Origin: a virus | Virus record (IMG/VR): IMGVR_UViG_3300035698_017721 | Location: 1-64,000 of that record | DNA: 64,000 nucleotides | Reading direction: 5' to 3' (one strand) | Shown: in pieces, positions 1-8,003 of the stretch | Layout of the letters: each line of letters starts with the position of its first letter | Numbering within the stretch: position 1 is the first letter of the stretch | Translations under genes and position numbers: made by a program | Notes under the pieces: generated by a model | The model's database searches: none | Seen by the model: the letters and a program-made list of their open reading frames with translations, nothing else | Told to the model about the DNA's origin: nothing

Positions 1-254
1 CAGATAAATGTCTTACCTGTTTCAGGATCACCTACTAGTCCTAGTGACCGAGCATTTGCCACTCCTCCGAAAAGTGTTCCTGATAGTTGCGCATTAAACA
101 GATAGTGACCTGTAGAGATGTAATCTGTAATTGCGGAGAATGTATTGGTCTCGATAAGAGATCCTAAATGCATTCCTGGTACTTTACTTAATGCTGCATC
201 AAATGCTGCGAAGTCTAATCCGCCTGTTGATGCCGTTGCTTTCTTTTTTGCCAT
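1..254 (-). CDS. uvsX: UvsX/RecA-like recombinase, N-terminal part (runs off window)
   Basis: Homologous-recombination ATPase that coats single-stranded DNA and drives strand exchange in phage replication and repair. The 84 visible residues contain a Walker A motif GDPETGKT at residues 75-82. It is preceded by a conserved-looking stretch (YLFNAQLSGTLFGG, residues 51-64) that resembles the same region of T4-family UvsX proteins. The gene reads off the left edge, so Walker B and the DNA-binding loops are not seen. The start at 254 is the only ATG before the motif and has an A-rich upstream region. It is the first gene after the polymerase operon. A generic RecA/RadA protein is the alternative. 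Confidence 0.8.
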   Translation of the reverse strand, partial: MAKKKATASTGGLDFAAFDAALSKVPGMHLGSLIETNTFSAITDYISTGHYLFNAQLSGTLFGGVANARSLGLVGDPETGKTFI

Positions 255-308
255 TACTTTTTGTGTTTTTAATTGCGTTTTTTGTTACCTATATTTTACG
301 CCAATCGA

Positions 309-722
309 CTATTTTGTTTCATCTTTCGGCTCATCTTTCGGCTCTAATAAAGCATCAAGATTGAAGGATATTTTAGGATCGGGTGGAGTTAATGCATTAA
401 CGGGAATAAGGTCAAATGCGGTACTTACTTTAACACCACGATCTTTTTGTTCTTTCTTGGAATTCTTAATACGTTCCTCTGAAGCATTCAAGGGTAACCA
501 CTTTCCATCTATGTTAACAGACTCAACTAATCCGCCAACCATAAAGAACCGTTCGGTTCCATCTAATTGCATTACAGACCAATCGGTTCGTCTTCGGATG
601 TATCGGATGCTTCTATCATCTTCTGCTGAATAATAGAGCGTTAGACTATCACTAGTTTCACCTGACTTGATAAGGACAGATCCAGTTAATGGACAGATTA
701 TTCCGGTTCGATTTCTTTGCAT
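309..722 (-). CDS. hypothetical protein (137 aa)
   Basis: I do not recognise this protein. It is soluble, with charged and polar composition, no signal peptide or membrane segment, and an acidic/lysine-rich tail (KDEPKDETK). It overlaps the upstream gene by 25 nt and precedes the recombinase gene, so it is probably co-transcribed with the polymerase pieces. It is one of few phage genes here that end in TAG, which matters because two amber-suppressor tRNAs are encoded downstream; readthrough would add only seven residues before TAA. Confidence 0.7.
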   Translation of the reverse strand: MQRNRTGIICPLTGSVLIKSGETSDSLTLYYSAEDDRSIRYIRRRTDWSVMQLDGTERFFMVGGLVESVNIDGKWLPLNASEERIKNSKKEQKDRGVKVSTAFDLIPVNALTPPDPKISFNLDALLEPKDEPKDETK

Positions 723-934
723 ACTGATATTTTGGATTTAGTCAAGATCTCTTTACCGATATACATGTGGTTATCTTCTCGGTCATGGATCTTCAGAAAT
801 GAGAGCTTACCGATTACAGCTTTGGACATGAGTTCCATCACCTGATCGAACTCTACATCCGTATCTACTGTCTGATAACCGTAGGCGATTATCTCACCTG
901 TCGGAACATATAAAACTTCAATGTTAACTATCAT
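698..934 (-). CDS. hypothetical protein (78 aa)
   Basis: Unrecognised small soluble protein with alternating hydrophobic strands at the N-terminus (IVNIEVLYV). Its start codon abuts the stop of the polymerase C-terminal piece and its end overlaps the next gene by 25 nt, so it is translationally coupled inside the polymerase operon. No motif suggests a function. Confidence 0.65.
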   Translation of the reverse strand: MIVNIEVLYVPTGEIIAYGYQTVDTDVEFDQVMELMSKAVIGKLSFLKIHDREDNHMYIGKEILTKSKISVCKEIEPE

Positions 935-1941
935 TAGAATAAGGCATTTACGATTTGTAGTCCTGGTGGAATTGCACCAAGTTTCATTGCTGTCATTACT
1001 CTGTTGATCGGATCAAGAATTGTCTTCTCAAACATCTTATCATAATCGATCGGTGGAGCAAACTCATATGGATACTTTCCTGGATTGTAAGCAAACACAT
1101 CATTCTCGTTCTGATGCTTGATAGCAACGTAGTAGAACTTCACTTTATTACCTGACCTGATCATGTCATACTTTCGTTTCATCTCAGGTTTAGCATTCAA
1201 CAAGTAGTTGTGATAACCTGCAGCACGAACATGAATTGGTGGAGCTTTGGCACATTCAAATTTGTCTGTGTCGTTCAGAATAAACTTAGAGTAGTTATTG
1301 ATAGATCGACCTTGTGAAAGTGTCTCAGGATCAGCCACACGGAATTCCTCTTTAATTCCTCTTAAGATCTGAGTGAATTCCTTTTTGTCCAAGCTTTTCT
1401 TCTTGGTTAGAACATGCTTCATCAGTTCATCTAATTTCTTACGGGCGAACATTGGTGTAGAACTTTGGGCAAGCTCAATACCTTTGTAGACGACCTCAGT
1501 TAGTGGATCAATATCGATACCATCTTCCCAGACCTTATCAAGGATGTATTTCTTCTTAGCTAACCATGTACCAGTTGCTGAGATAGTTTCCATCTCAAAA
1601 TCTTGTTGGTTCTTGGTTTCCCACTTCTTTGCATAAATATCGAATTGCTCCTGAAGATATGGTTTAACTCTAGCCATGTTAATAGCCAGGATAAGTTCCT
1701 TAGGTGTTGTAAAGTCAATTCTGTGAGTCTCTCCATCCTTCTCGTACTCGTAATGTTTGCCCTGCCAGTCACACGAATTAGCAACATCTTCAAATCGGAT
1801 GTAGCAGGAATTGTGTACTAATATATCATTAGCGATAAATGTATGACTATCATCATACATTTCAAGATCATATACATAATCATCTTCAAAATAACCTATT
1901 TCTTCAACGGATTCTATTTCTTCGTATTTATACGTTCGCAT
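934..1941 (-). CDS. DNA polymerase (gp43-like) C-terminal piece fused to C-terminal half of a split intein
   Basis: Residues 1-44 are an intein C-terminal domain: VYDLEMYDDSHTFIANDI fits block F and LVHN fits block G, ending in the His-Asn pair that drives C-terminal cleavage. Ser45 is the +1 residue. From residue 45 the protein continues as the C-terminal palm and thumb of a T4 gp43-type polymerase, with the KKKY motif (AKKKYILD) and the downstream region similar to gp43. Joined to the piece at 3128-3850 by protein trans-splicing, it would rebuild the motif C site YSDTD-SCYI. The start at 1941 lies inside the end of the endonuclease gene. This region is essential for polymerase activity, so splicing or tight association is expected. 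Confidence 0.9.
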   Translation of the reverse strand: MRTYKYEEIESVEEIGYFEDDYVYDLEMYDDSHTFIANDILVHNSCYIRFEDVANSCDWQGKHYEYEKDGETHRIDFTTPKELILAINMARVKPYLQEQFDIYAKKWETKNQQDFEMETISATGTWLAKKKYILDKVWEDGIDIDPLTEVVYKGIELAQSSTPMFARKKLDELMKHVLTKKKSLDKKEFTQILRGIKEEFRVADPETLSQGRSINNYSKFILNDTDKFECAKAPPIHVRAAGYHNYLLNAKPEMKRKYDMIRSGNKVKFYYVAIKHQNENDVFAYNPGKYPYEFAPPIDYDKMFEKTILDPINRVMTAMKLGAIPPGLQIVNALF

Positions 1942-3116
1942 ATTATATTTTTAAGTGATTCGTTAATGCTACCTGGATCTACTCTATAATCATTCTCCCA
2001 TATTACAATGGTTTCAATATTATGTTTCGATAATAATGAATCATATCTCCATTTATCCTTTGCCCATAATTGTTCCGATGTCATTTTTTTATTATACACA
2101 TTAGGTCTATCATTATATTTAAACATAGATGGATTTGCATGAAATATGTCACCATTAAATTCTATACATAATTGAATACTAGGAATATAAAAATCTAACT
2201 TAACATAGGTATTATGTCCTAATTGTTTTCCATATTCACAGTTTTTAGTAGCATAGTATTTTTTTTCATTTGGAAAAAAATCGTCTAATTTATCGAATAG
2301 TACTTGCGATATTTTAGAATATCCGGTATATTTATTATTAAGGTATTGTTTATACTTGTTTTTCCCCTCAGCGCCATATTTTTTTATAAAATTTTCTAAT
2401 ATTAGTCTCTTTGATTCATTAAGATCCTTATATTTTAATGTACCCTTATTTATACCATATTTTTCTATAAAATATTCTATTGAACATCCTGCATATGCTT
2501 GTCTCTTGACATACTTATCCCATTTATCCTTCCCTATTTTTTCTCCATGACGTCTTATTAAATTATCTAATGTTGTTGATCTATCTTTATTATACACAGA
2601 AAAATCAGTTACTGACCAACCATATTTTGTTTTTTTATACTCATATGTATTTGTATATGCTTGTCTCTTGACATACTTATCCCATTTATCCTTTCCTATT
2701 TTTTCTCCATGACGTCTTATTAAATTATCTAATGTTGTTGATCTATCTTTATTACTTAAATTTTTAGCGGCTAGCGGAATATTAAACGCAAAACATGTTA
2801 TTTCCGATGAAACATTAAATATGCGTCCTTTATTCTTTGATATACCATAATCTGAATGTTCTATCATACAATCTTCACAAACAGATAAATAATATTTTAC
2901 ACCTGCTATCTCCTTATATGTAAATTCGCTTTTTGAGTTTAAATCTTTAACTATTATTTTATTTCTATTAAATTTAAAAAAACTATTATAATAAAAAATA
3001 CTATCATTACAAATTCTGCATTTCTTTGCTTTAGGAAAAAAATTAGATTCTATTTCCTTATATAGTTTCTTACATTTTCTGTTTCTTTGCGTCTTTATTA
3101 GCGTTTGTACATTCAT
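1914..3116 (-). CDS. free-standing Vsr-like (EDxHD-type) homing endonuclease between the split-intein halves
   Basis: 400-residue protein on the same strand as the polymerase pieces: 11 nt after the N-intein gene, overlapping the C-intein gene by 28 nt. The N-terminus has Cys pairs (CRIC and CEDC) suggesting a zinc knuckle. The middle has NUMOD-like modules of the type GEKIGKDKWDKYVKRQAY, one duplicated. The C-terminal ~130 residues look like a Vsr-fold nuclease (KLDFYIPSIQLCIEFNGD, then FHANP and VIWENDY). Such enzymes cut intein-less alleles and drive homing. Here the usual in-intein endonuclease is replaced by a separate gene. Lower GC and many AT-rich codons set it apart from the flanking polymerase pieces. 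Confidence 0.85.
   Translation of the reverse strand: MNVQTLIKTQRNRKCKKLYKEIESNFFPKAKKCRICNDSIFYYNSFFKFNRNKIIVKDLNSKSEFTYKEIAGVKYYLSVCEDCMIEHSDYGISKNKGRIFNVSSEITCFAFNIPLAAKNLSNKDRSTTLDNLIRRHGEKIGKDKWDKYVKRQAYTNTYEYKKTKYGWSVTDFSVYNKDRSTTLDNLIRRHGEKIGKDKWDKYVKRQAYAGCSIEYFIEKYGINKGTLKYKDLNESKRLILENFIKKYGAEGKNKYKQYLNNKYTGYSKISQVLFDKLDDFFPNEKKYYATKNCEYGKQLGHNTYVKLDFYIPSIQLCIEFNGDIFHANPSMFKYNDRPNVYNKKMTSEQLWAKDKWRYDSLLSKHNIETIVIWENDYRVDPGSINESLKNIICERINTKK
2493..2754. repeat. two direct copies of a 100-bp in-frame repeat inside the endonuclease gene
   Basis: Positions 2493-2592 and 2655-2754 are 99% identical (one mismatch seen) and spaced 162 bp apart, an exact multiple of three. They encode duplicated NUMOD-like modules (DNLIRRHGEKIGKDKWDKY). 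This looks like a recent internal duplication of a DNA-binding module. Confidence 0.9.
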
Positions 3117-3127
3117 CTGTATACATG

Positions 3128-3850
3128 TTATTTTTCATTATATATACAGACAAGTAAATCTTTTTTTGTATTTATTTCAGAAGCTTTGACCTTTATCTTC
3201 TTTCCATCTCTAATAACTATTAAAGAATGATCATCCGTTACTATTATTTCCTTGCCACTTTTTGAGCGCATTCTATATTTCTTTTTTCGTACTTTGTGTC
3301 GTATGATACGTTTAACATTAGACCATTTCACATCACCATCCCAATTCTCTACAGATACATTACCTTCTGGTAGTAATACTAATTCATTACCCCGTTCATC
3401 ACTAGTATAGCCATGCTTTGCATACAAATTCCAAAAATCTTCTATTGATATAGCACCAAGTGATTTATCCATTATCATCGATGATCGATCTACGGAATCA
3501 GTATCCGAGTAGATATTAACTGGTCTAGTAACTTCAGTAACTTTTGTAAGTCCAAGCTTCTCATGTAATTCGGTATCTAAGTGCCAGAATCGGTTGAAGT
3601 AAGCATTGATCACTCGCTCAGCAAACTTAATAAGATCCTGACCTTGAAGTGTAACAGTCTCAGCAACTTTAGAATTGAAACACACCAACCACTTATTACC
3701 CATGGCTCCATAGATCGAGTTAATCGTAAGCTTAATTGCTTGCTCCTCGTTCTTCCATTCGTTGGACTGGTACTTCATTCTAACGAGCTCAGATTCGATC
3801 TCTGCTCGAGTGCATGTTGCCAGATCTATGTTTGTGTATTGTAATTCCAT
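3128..3850 (-). CDS. DNA polymerase (gp43-like) middle piece fused to N-terminal half of a split intein
   Basis: Residues 1-118 are the fingers/palm of a family-B polymerase: motif B (KLTINSIYGAMGN, about residues 40-52) and the first half of motif C (YSDTD, ending at Asp118). The intein begins at Ser119 (SVDRSSMIMD, block A). Block B (VTDDHSLIVI) lies near residue 208, and the intein half ends at residue 240. Insertion at DTD/S is the classical pol-c site of archaeal and viral polymerase inteins. The catalytic Asp pair is therefore incomplete until this piece is spliced to the piece at 934-1941. It begins in the fingers, so exonuclease and motif A must come from 35534-36955. The stop is TAA, 11 nt before the endonuclease gene. 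Confidence 0.9.
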   Translation of the reverse strand: MELQYTNIDLATCTRAEIESELVRMKYQSNEWKNEEQAIKLTINSIYGAMGNKWLVCFNSKVAETVTLQGQDLIKFAERVINAYFNRFWHLDTELHEKLGLTKVTEVTRPVNIYSDTDSVDRSSMIMDKSLGAISIEDFWNLYAKHGYTSDERGNELVLLPEGNVSVENWDGDVKWSNVKRIIRHKVRKKKYRMRSKSGKEIIVTDDHSLIVIRDGKKIKVKASEINTKKDLLVCIYNEK

Positions 3851-3865
3851 TCTATTCTTTGTTAA

Positions 3866-4069
3866 TCATTTACCGCTTATTATTGCAGCTAGTAGTATTC
3901 CCAGCAATCCGAAAATTGCCAGCCCTATTGCGAAAGCCCACATCCACCAAAAAGGAAGCGTCACCCAGAACCAAGACCAATCAATAACATCATTCAGTTT
4001 AAGTATCACAAAAAGGATACCTAAAAGGAAAGACACAGAGATTGTTTTGCCTTGATGTCGTCTGCTCAT
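3866..4069 (-). CDS. small two-helix membrane protein (67 aa)
   Basis: Contains two strongly hydrophobic segments (about residues 12-24 and 33-64) separated by a Trp-rich turn (WSWFWVTLPFWWMW). A short 'LKLxxVIxWSW(W/F)WV' pattern is familiar from small phage membrane proteins of unknown role. It overlaps the wHTH gene start by 4 nt. It could be a holin or superinfection-type inner-membrane protein; nothing proves this. Confidence 0.65.
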   Translation of the reverse strand: MSRRHQGKTISVSFLLGILFVILKLNDVIDWSWFWVTLPFWWMWAFAIGLAIFGLLGILLAAIISGK

Positions 4070-4335
4070 GGCTTCACGATTTGCCAGTGATAAACTGCAA
4101 TATCAGAATGCCTAGTCATTCGTTTACCAATGCTTTCAACAAGACCTAATTTCTCTAGTTCGTTCCTTCGACCAGTTACCCGGTTAATGGTCCACTCCAG
4201 ATATTCAGCGATGTCAACATCACAACAAGTTTTCAATTTCTTGATTGCTCCATAAACATCTCTCCTTTTTTCAGGAAGGCTCTTGATGATTTTCTTGTAA
4301 GCCTTTTTGCTTGTGTCTTTCACGTTAGTTTTCAT
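4066..4335 (-). CDS. winged-helix DNA-binding protein (89 aa)
   Basis: Residues 27-75 read as a winged helix: a helix (KRRDVYGAIKKLK), a recognition-type helix (WTINRVTGRRNELEKLGLV) and a wing ending in YHWQIV. This resembles the small wHTH proteins common in phage replication and regulatory regions. It is coupled by ATGA overlaps to the membrane-protein and KTSC genes. It probably acts as a DNA-binding regulator; the target is unknown. Confidence 0.6.
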   Translation of the reverse strand: MKTNVKDTSKKAYKKIIKSLPEKRRDVYGAIKKLKTCCDVDIAEYLEWTINRVTGRRNELEKLGLVESIGKRMTRHSDIAVYHWQIVKP

Positions 4336-4589
4336 GCGTCTGTTTTTGTGTAGTCGTAATTGTCCTTGATGTGATTGATAAAGTACTGACCATGCGAAGT
4401 GGCATGAAGCAATCCAAGAAATACCATTTCTGGAACATCTTCAAATGTATACTTGACACCATTTTGAAATGACATGTCTAATACACCTGTTCTCTTCGTA
4501 GGATCAATGGCAAACTGAGTGCTCTCGATAACTTGAGATTCAAGTTCTGCTCCGTACTTTACTAATTTTGTGTGTGTTGTTGTACTCAT
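4332..4589 (-). CDS. KTSC-domain protein (85 aa)
   Basis: The C-terminal 60 residues follow the KTSC pattern: a beta pair ending in F-x-N-G-x-x-Y-x-F (SFQNGVKYTFEDVPE), then a helix (EMVFLGLLHATSHGQYFINHIKD). KTSC domains occur in many phages and in lysyl-tRNA-synthetase-related proteins; the function is unclear. The gene is coupled by overlap to the RNase HII gene upstream. Confidence 0.7.
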   Translation of the reverse strand: MSTTTHTKLVKYGAELESQVIESTQFAIDPTKRTGVLDMSFQNGVKYTFEDVPEMVFLGLLHATSHGQYFINHIKDNYDYTKTDA

Positions 4590-5285
4590 AATAATTGGGT
4601 TGGTTTACTTAGGATACCCGTTAGGAATGTCTTACGATGCCACTTGGTAATTCCTGCTTTCTTTATACCCTCGATATGGGCCTTTGTTCCATATCCTGCG
4701 TTAGTTTCCCAACTATAATCCGGATATTTTTCCGCTAAAACCGTCATGAATTTATCTCGCTCAACTTTGGCAATAACAGAGGCCGCAGCAATCGAAGCGA
4801 ACTTATCATCACCTTTGATAATACACTTGTGAGGTACAGTTTCAAAATCCAAGAAATTTTCACCTTGTCTACCGTATGATTCAAAATAATTCCCATCAAC
4901 CAAAACAAATTCAACGATTGACGAAACTGAACCTTCTTCTGCAAACCCAGACCGATCCACAACGCCTATGGCTTGATGCATGGCCATCATTGTTGCTCGG
5001 AGTATATTTTGCTGATCTATAATTTCCGGACTCACCTGGCTCACCGAATAAGACACGGCATTTTCCTTGATATGCTCAGCAACTTCTTCACGAAGTTTCT
5101 TAGACATCTTCTTAGAGTCCCTTAACTTTGGATGGTGATAATCTTTGGGAAGGATAACTGCAGCGGCAACAACTGGTCCAGCCAGACAACCACGACCAAA
5201 TTCAGCCCACCTCATCTACACCGACAATAAATTCTAGTTCGGTAAGATGAGGTGGACAACGCTTTAAAAAATTAGTATCAATCAC
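4586..5285 (-). CDS. rnhB: RNase HII, reading frame interrupted within the active-site motif (possible translational bypass or pseudogene)
   Basis: RNase HII removes ribonucleotides from RNA-DNA hybrids. The long frame (ATG at 5215) gives FGRGCLAGPVVAAAVILP, then conserved DGN, KGDDKFASIAAASVIAK and YGT. It lacks the N-terminal strand and the catalytic Asp of the G-x-DE-x-GRG motif. That missing part is just upstream in another frame: GTG at 5285 gives MIDTNFLKRCPP and ends FIVGVDEVG before TGA at 5204-5202. Codon GGC (5207-5205) precedes the stop. Skipping 10 nt (5204-5195) to land after the matching glycine codon GGT (5197-5195) restores DEVGRGCLAG exactly. An 11-bp inverted repeat (CCACCTCATCT / AGATGAGGTGG) brackets the N-terminal segment and ends at the take-off site. 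An endonuclease gene lies immediately upstream. A dead gene or sequence error is the alternative. Confidence 0.75.
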
Positions 5286-5368
5286 ATTTTTTATACGTAT
5301 ATCAGTGTTTTAGTTTCATATATTTTTCCGTATTAACGAACTAGGTATATTTTTTATAGCAGGACCTA

Positions 5369-5376
5369 GATATATA
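5369..5376 (+). promoter_or_regulatory. GATATATA motif (putative late promoter)
   Basis: GATATATA lies 4 nt before the start of the endonuclease gene at 5381. The same motif precedes at least 15 other genes here. If it acts as a -10-like element, transcription would start at or near the ATG. Confidence 0.5.
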
Positions 5377-5380
5377 CAAT

Positions 5381-6241
5381 ATGAAAGATGTAAAAAGTGG
5401 GTATTGTAATTGTGGATGTAATGAAGAAACTAATATTTATAGGGGCAAACCAAGAAAATTTATAGCAGGACATCAAGCCCGTGGTGCTTGTAATTCGAGA
5501 TATAATGTCGAATTATCAGAGGAAACCAAGAAAAAAATATCAGATAAGAAAAAAGGAAAATTCATTGGATCTAATAATCCGTTTTTTGGAAAAACACATA
5601 CAAATGAAGTGAAAAAAATCATTAGTGAAAAAAATCAAAACCGAATTCGACATTTATCAGGGCTAACTAAAACATGCTTTAACCCTATATGTAATAAACC
5701 CTTTTATGTACCATTGTCCCGTGGTAATGCTTCGTATTGTAGTCGAGACTGTAAAGATCAAGATAACGCTAGGAGATTTTCGGGCGAAAATAATCCGTTT
5801 TTTGGTAAATTTCACTCTGATGAAGTTAAAGAAATAATAAGGAATCATACGTTATTACAACGTTCGCAAAATATTTTTGGACCTACCAAACCGGAATTAC
5901 TAATACAGAATTTACTTACCAAGTTAAATATCAAATTTATTACAGAACATCTTATTAAGAATAAATTTTGTGTTGATATTTTTATACCAGATTATAATCT
6001 AATTATATTTATTGATGGTTGTTATTGGCATGCTTGTGAAGAGCATTGCCCAACAGCAAAAAAACCGAAAACTGATAATGCTCGTATTCCGTATCTCACA
6101 AAGTGTGGATATAACGTAGAAATTATATGGGAACATGATATTACAAAGAATAAAAAATTTCCTGATGCAAAGCCAGAAAAAATATTAAATGACCTACTTC
6201 AAAAATATGTAATAAACACGACTAAATCTGGGTTTAGATAG
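5381..6241 (+). CDS. NUMOD3 / Vsr-like (EDxHD-type) homing endonuclease
   Basis: 286-residue protein with two NUMOD3 modules (GSNNPFFGKTHTNE near residue 66 and SGENNPFFGKFHSDE near 141) that bind DNA, and a Cys-pair finger between them (CFNPIC, YCSRDC). The C-terminal Vsr-like nuclease has FCVDIFIPDYNLIIFIDG, then CYWHACEEHC and VEIIWEHDI. The putative catalytic residues are Asp/Glu plus the His of WHA. It stands on the opposite strand to its neighbours, directly upstream of the broken rnhB gene, and ends in TAG. It is probably a free-standing intron-less homing endonuclease that targets rnhB or its flank. Confidence 0.85.
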   Translation: MKDVKSGYCNCGCNEETNIYRGKPRKFIAGHQARGACNSRYNVELSEETKKKISDKKKGKFIGSNNPFFGKTHTNEVKKIISEKNQNRIRHLSGLTKTCFNPICNKPFYVPLSRGNASYCSRDCKDQDNARRFSGENNPFFGKFHSDEVKEIIRNHTLLQRSQNIFGPTKPELLIQNLLTKLNIKFITEHLIKNKFCVDIFIPDYNLIIFIDGCYWHACEEHCPTAKKPKTDNARIPYLTKCGYNVEIIWEHDITKNKKFPDAKPEKILNDLLQKYVINTTKSGFR

Positions 6242-6251
6242 GCTGGTAAAC

Positions 6252-6977
6252 TCATTGTGGGAAGCGATGAACATTACCATCTGATACGCCTTCTTGATTT
6301 GAAAAATATCTTGATACGTTAATTGCCGTTGCATTACCTTGAATCACATCAGCAGCATTTACACGGACCTGTATGTCACCTAATAATGGTACAGACTCAT
6401 CAGCAGAAATAACCGGAACTGATCCATAAATAAAATCAAGAATAGTATCAAGTTTTTCTTCTAATCCTTCCAGGATTTGTGGCCTGACAATGCTCTTCCA
6501 TTCTTCTTTAGATCGGTGAACATAATTTTGAAGTTCGCCTTTAGCTGTGAGCAACGTAACAGCTTTCTTAGCATACAACTCTGCACTATCCATTGATAAA
6601 ATAATAGACTGCACAGATCTCATATCATTAACCGGGATAACACTAGGTAAAATGTGTGACCCAGTTTTTGGCATACTTCTACTTGGATAAAACCTTAGCA
6701 TACCAAATTTGATCTGCATAAATCTGATCGGTCCTTCTCTATCTGGATTTGGAATCATGTTCGCCAGATTTCCGATCACATATTTCTCGAGCATATTACC
6801 ATCCTCATCCATCGGGTGAAAATCCGTATAAGACTGAGATAACCACGGGCAATCATACATTTCTTCCAGGACAGGAGAAAACTTATCTAGCTCTTCTTTT
6901 TCAGCTATGATCTTGATGCCCATACTAGCATCCCAGTCACCATAAATTTCAATGGCCTTTTTGTATAATCTATCCAT
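6252..6977 (-). CDS. hypothetical protein (241 aa)
   Basis: Unrecognised soluble protein with mixed alpha/beta composition and no signal peptide or clear motif. It sits directly downstream of the sliding-clamp-like gene and the small membrane protein, with an 8-nt overlap, so it may belong to the replisome operon. Function unknown. Confidence 0.7.
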   Translation of the reverse strand: MDRLYKKAIEIYGDWDASMGIKIIAEKEELDKFSPVLEEMYDCPWLSQSYTDFHPMDEDGNMLEKYVIGNLANMIPNPDREGPIRFMQIKFGMLRFYPSRSMPKTGSHILPSVIPVNDMRSVQSIILSMDSAELYAKKAVTLLTAKGELQNYVHRSKEEWKSIVRPQILEGLEEKLDTILDFIYGSVPVISADESVPLLGDIQVRVNAADVIQGNATAINVSRYFSNQEGVSDGNVHRFPQ

Positions 6978-7146
6978 AACTTAATACTATTGTGGCTAAA
7001 ATTATCGAGGACGCAACCAATACGGTCACTACTGTTGACAACAATAAAGCTTGACGACTTTCCAGAGTTTCAACACGATCAACTAATCTGTTGAACTTCT
7101 CTGGGAATTCCGTTGTAGTTTCAAACTCTTCAATCTTGTTGCTCAT
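6970..7146 (-). CDS. small coiled-coil protein with C-terminal membrane anchor (58 aa)
   Basis: Starts at ATG 7146, whose A-T-G-A overlaps the stop of the clamp-like gene, and ends TAG at 6972-6970. The N-terminal half is charged and heptad-like (FPEKFNRLVDRVETLESR). Residues 36-57 are a transmembrane helix (LLLSTVVTVLVASSIILATI). The layout, a short cytosolic coil plus C-terminal TM, suggests a membrane-tethered adaptor. No family recognised. Confidence 0.65.
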   Translation of the reverse strand: MSNKIEEFETTTEFPEKFNRLVDRVETLESRQALLLSTVVTVLVASSIILATIVLSYG

Positions 7147-7910
7147 TCGATTCTTCCTACTATGATTAGTGTATCAGACTCTTGAGACTTAACAAGCATC
7201 CTAGAATCACCCAACAAGAATGTTGAGATCTCAGGCTCGATCAATACAAAGTGTTCGTTGTAGAATGTGAATTCTGCTGTGGTACCTGTTTGACCATCCC
7301 CAACCTGATAATCGAAAGACTTACCTTTCATCATGATCTTGCTATCTGCAACATTCATCTGGAGAAAATCCTTTGCAGTATCCAATGAGCAAAGACTATT
7401 CACTCTGGCGAATGCCTCTTTTGGGAATGGAAATTCTGCTTTCTTCTCAGCTTGTACTGATTCAATCAGTTTCTTCAACATCTCACCAGAAACATACTGG
7501 AAGAATGTGGTATCTGCTGTGAATATTTTGATCTTCAGTGTTGGGCTCTGGAACAACAATTCCGTTGCGATCGCTTCACCACCAACATTTTCATACTTCA
7601 CATTCATGAAGATCTCATCTGCTTCACTGAAATGGTTGAAAACATTGATTACCTTCTTGATCTCGTGTATTCCGACCTTGATCATATCTACCGGCATACT
7701 GCCTTCTAATACATCGACCATCGGCATCTTGGAATACTTAATCACTGATCTATCGACCGAGTGACTTTTAGCTTTAATGTTATCTTGATGGATCTCTAAT
7801 AAAAGACCATCTCGAATTCCGCTAAACCGTTTAAGAAATGCGATGAAATTTTCGGGGCTCTTAATTTTAAGCTTTGCCGCCGTTGGAGTTTTCGTTGTTA
7901 ATGTTGCCAT
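7143..7910 (-). CDS. probable sliding clamp (gp45-like)
   Basis: 255 residues, close to the ~228 of T4 gp45. The pattern is two beta-rich repeats with short helices: SPENFIAFLKRFSGIRDGLLL and later VSGEMLKKLIESV, then PFPKEAFARVNSL and a C-terminal strand run ending LVKSQESDTLIIVG. This resembles the two-domain clamp fold of phage and PCNA-type clamps, though identity is low. A clamp tethers the polymerase to DNA and, in T4, also activates late transcription. It lies among replication genes, after its own terminator-bounded promoter region. An unrelated DNA-binding protein is possible. Confidence 0.55.
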   Translation of the reverse strand: MATLTTKTPTAAKLKIKSPENFIAFLKRFSGIRDGLLLEIHQDNIKAKSHSVDRSVIKYSKMPMVDVLEGSMPVDMIKVGIHEIKKVINVFNHFSEADEIFMNVKYENVGGEAIATELLFQSPTLKIKIFTADTTFFQYVSGEMLKKLIESVQAEKKAEFPFPKEAFARVNSLCSLDTAKDFLQMNVADSKIMMKGKSFDYQVGDGQTGTTAEFTFYNEHFVLIEPEISTFLLGDSRMLVKSQESDTLIIVGRIE

Positions 7911-7945
7911 ATCTATAGTGTTTTCTTTTACTATAGACTATATGT

Positions 7946-7978
7946 AAAAAGGGCCCCATTGTTCCCAATGAAGCCCTC
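7946..7978 (-). terminator. intrinsic terminator
   Basis: On the minus strand GGGCTTCATTG / CAATGGGGCCC forms a near-perfect hairpin followed by TTTTT. It separates the 8004-10025 genes from the clamp-like gene. Confidence 0.75.
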
Positions 7979-8003
7979 GTTATTTCCGTAATATTTGCTT
8001 AAC

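Noticed and set aside
4586-5215. RNase HII starting at ATG 5215 as a complete enzyme
   Set aside because: It would lack the first beta strand and the catalytic Asp of the DE motif, which lies upstream in another frame.
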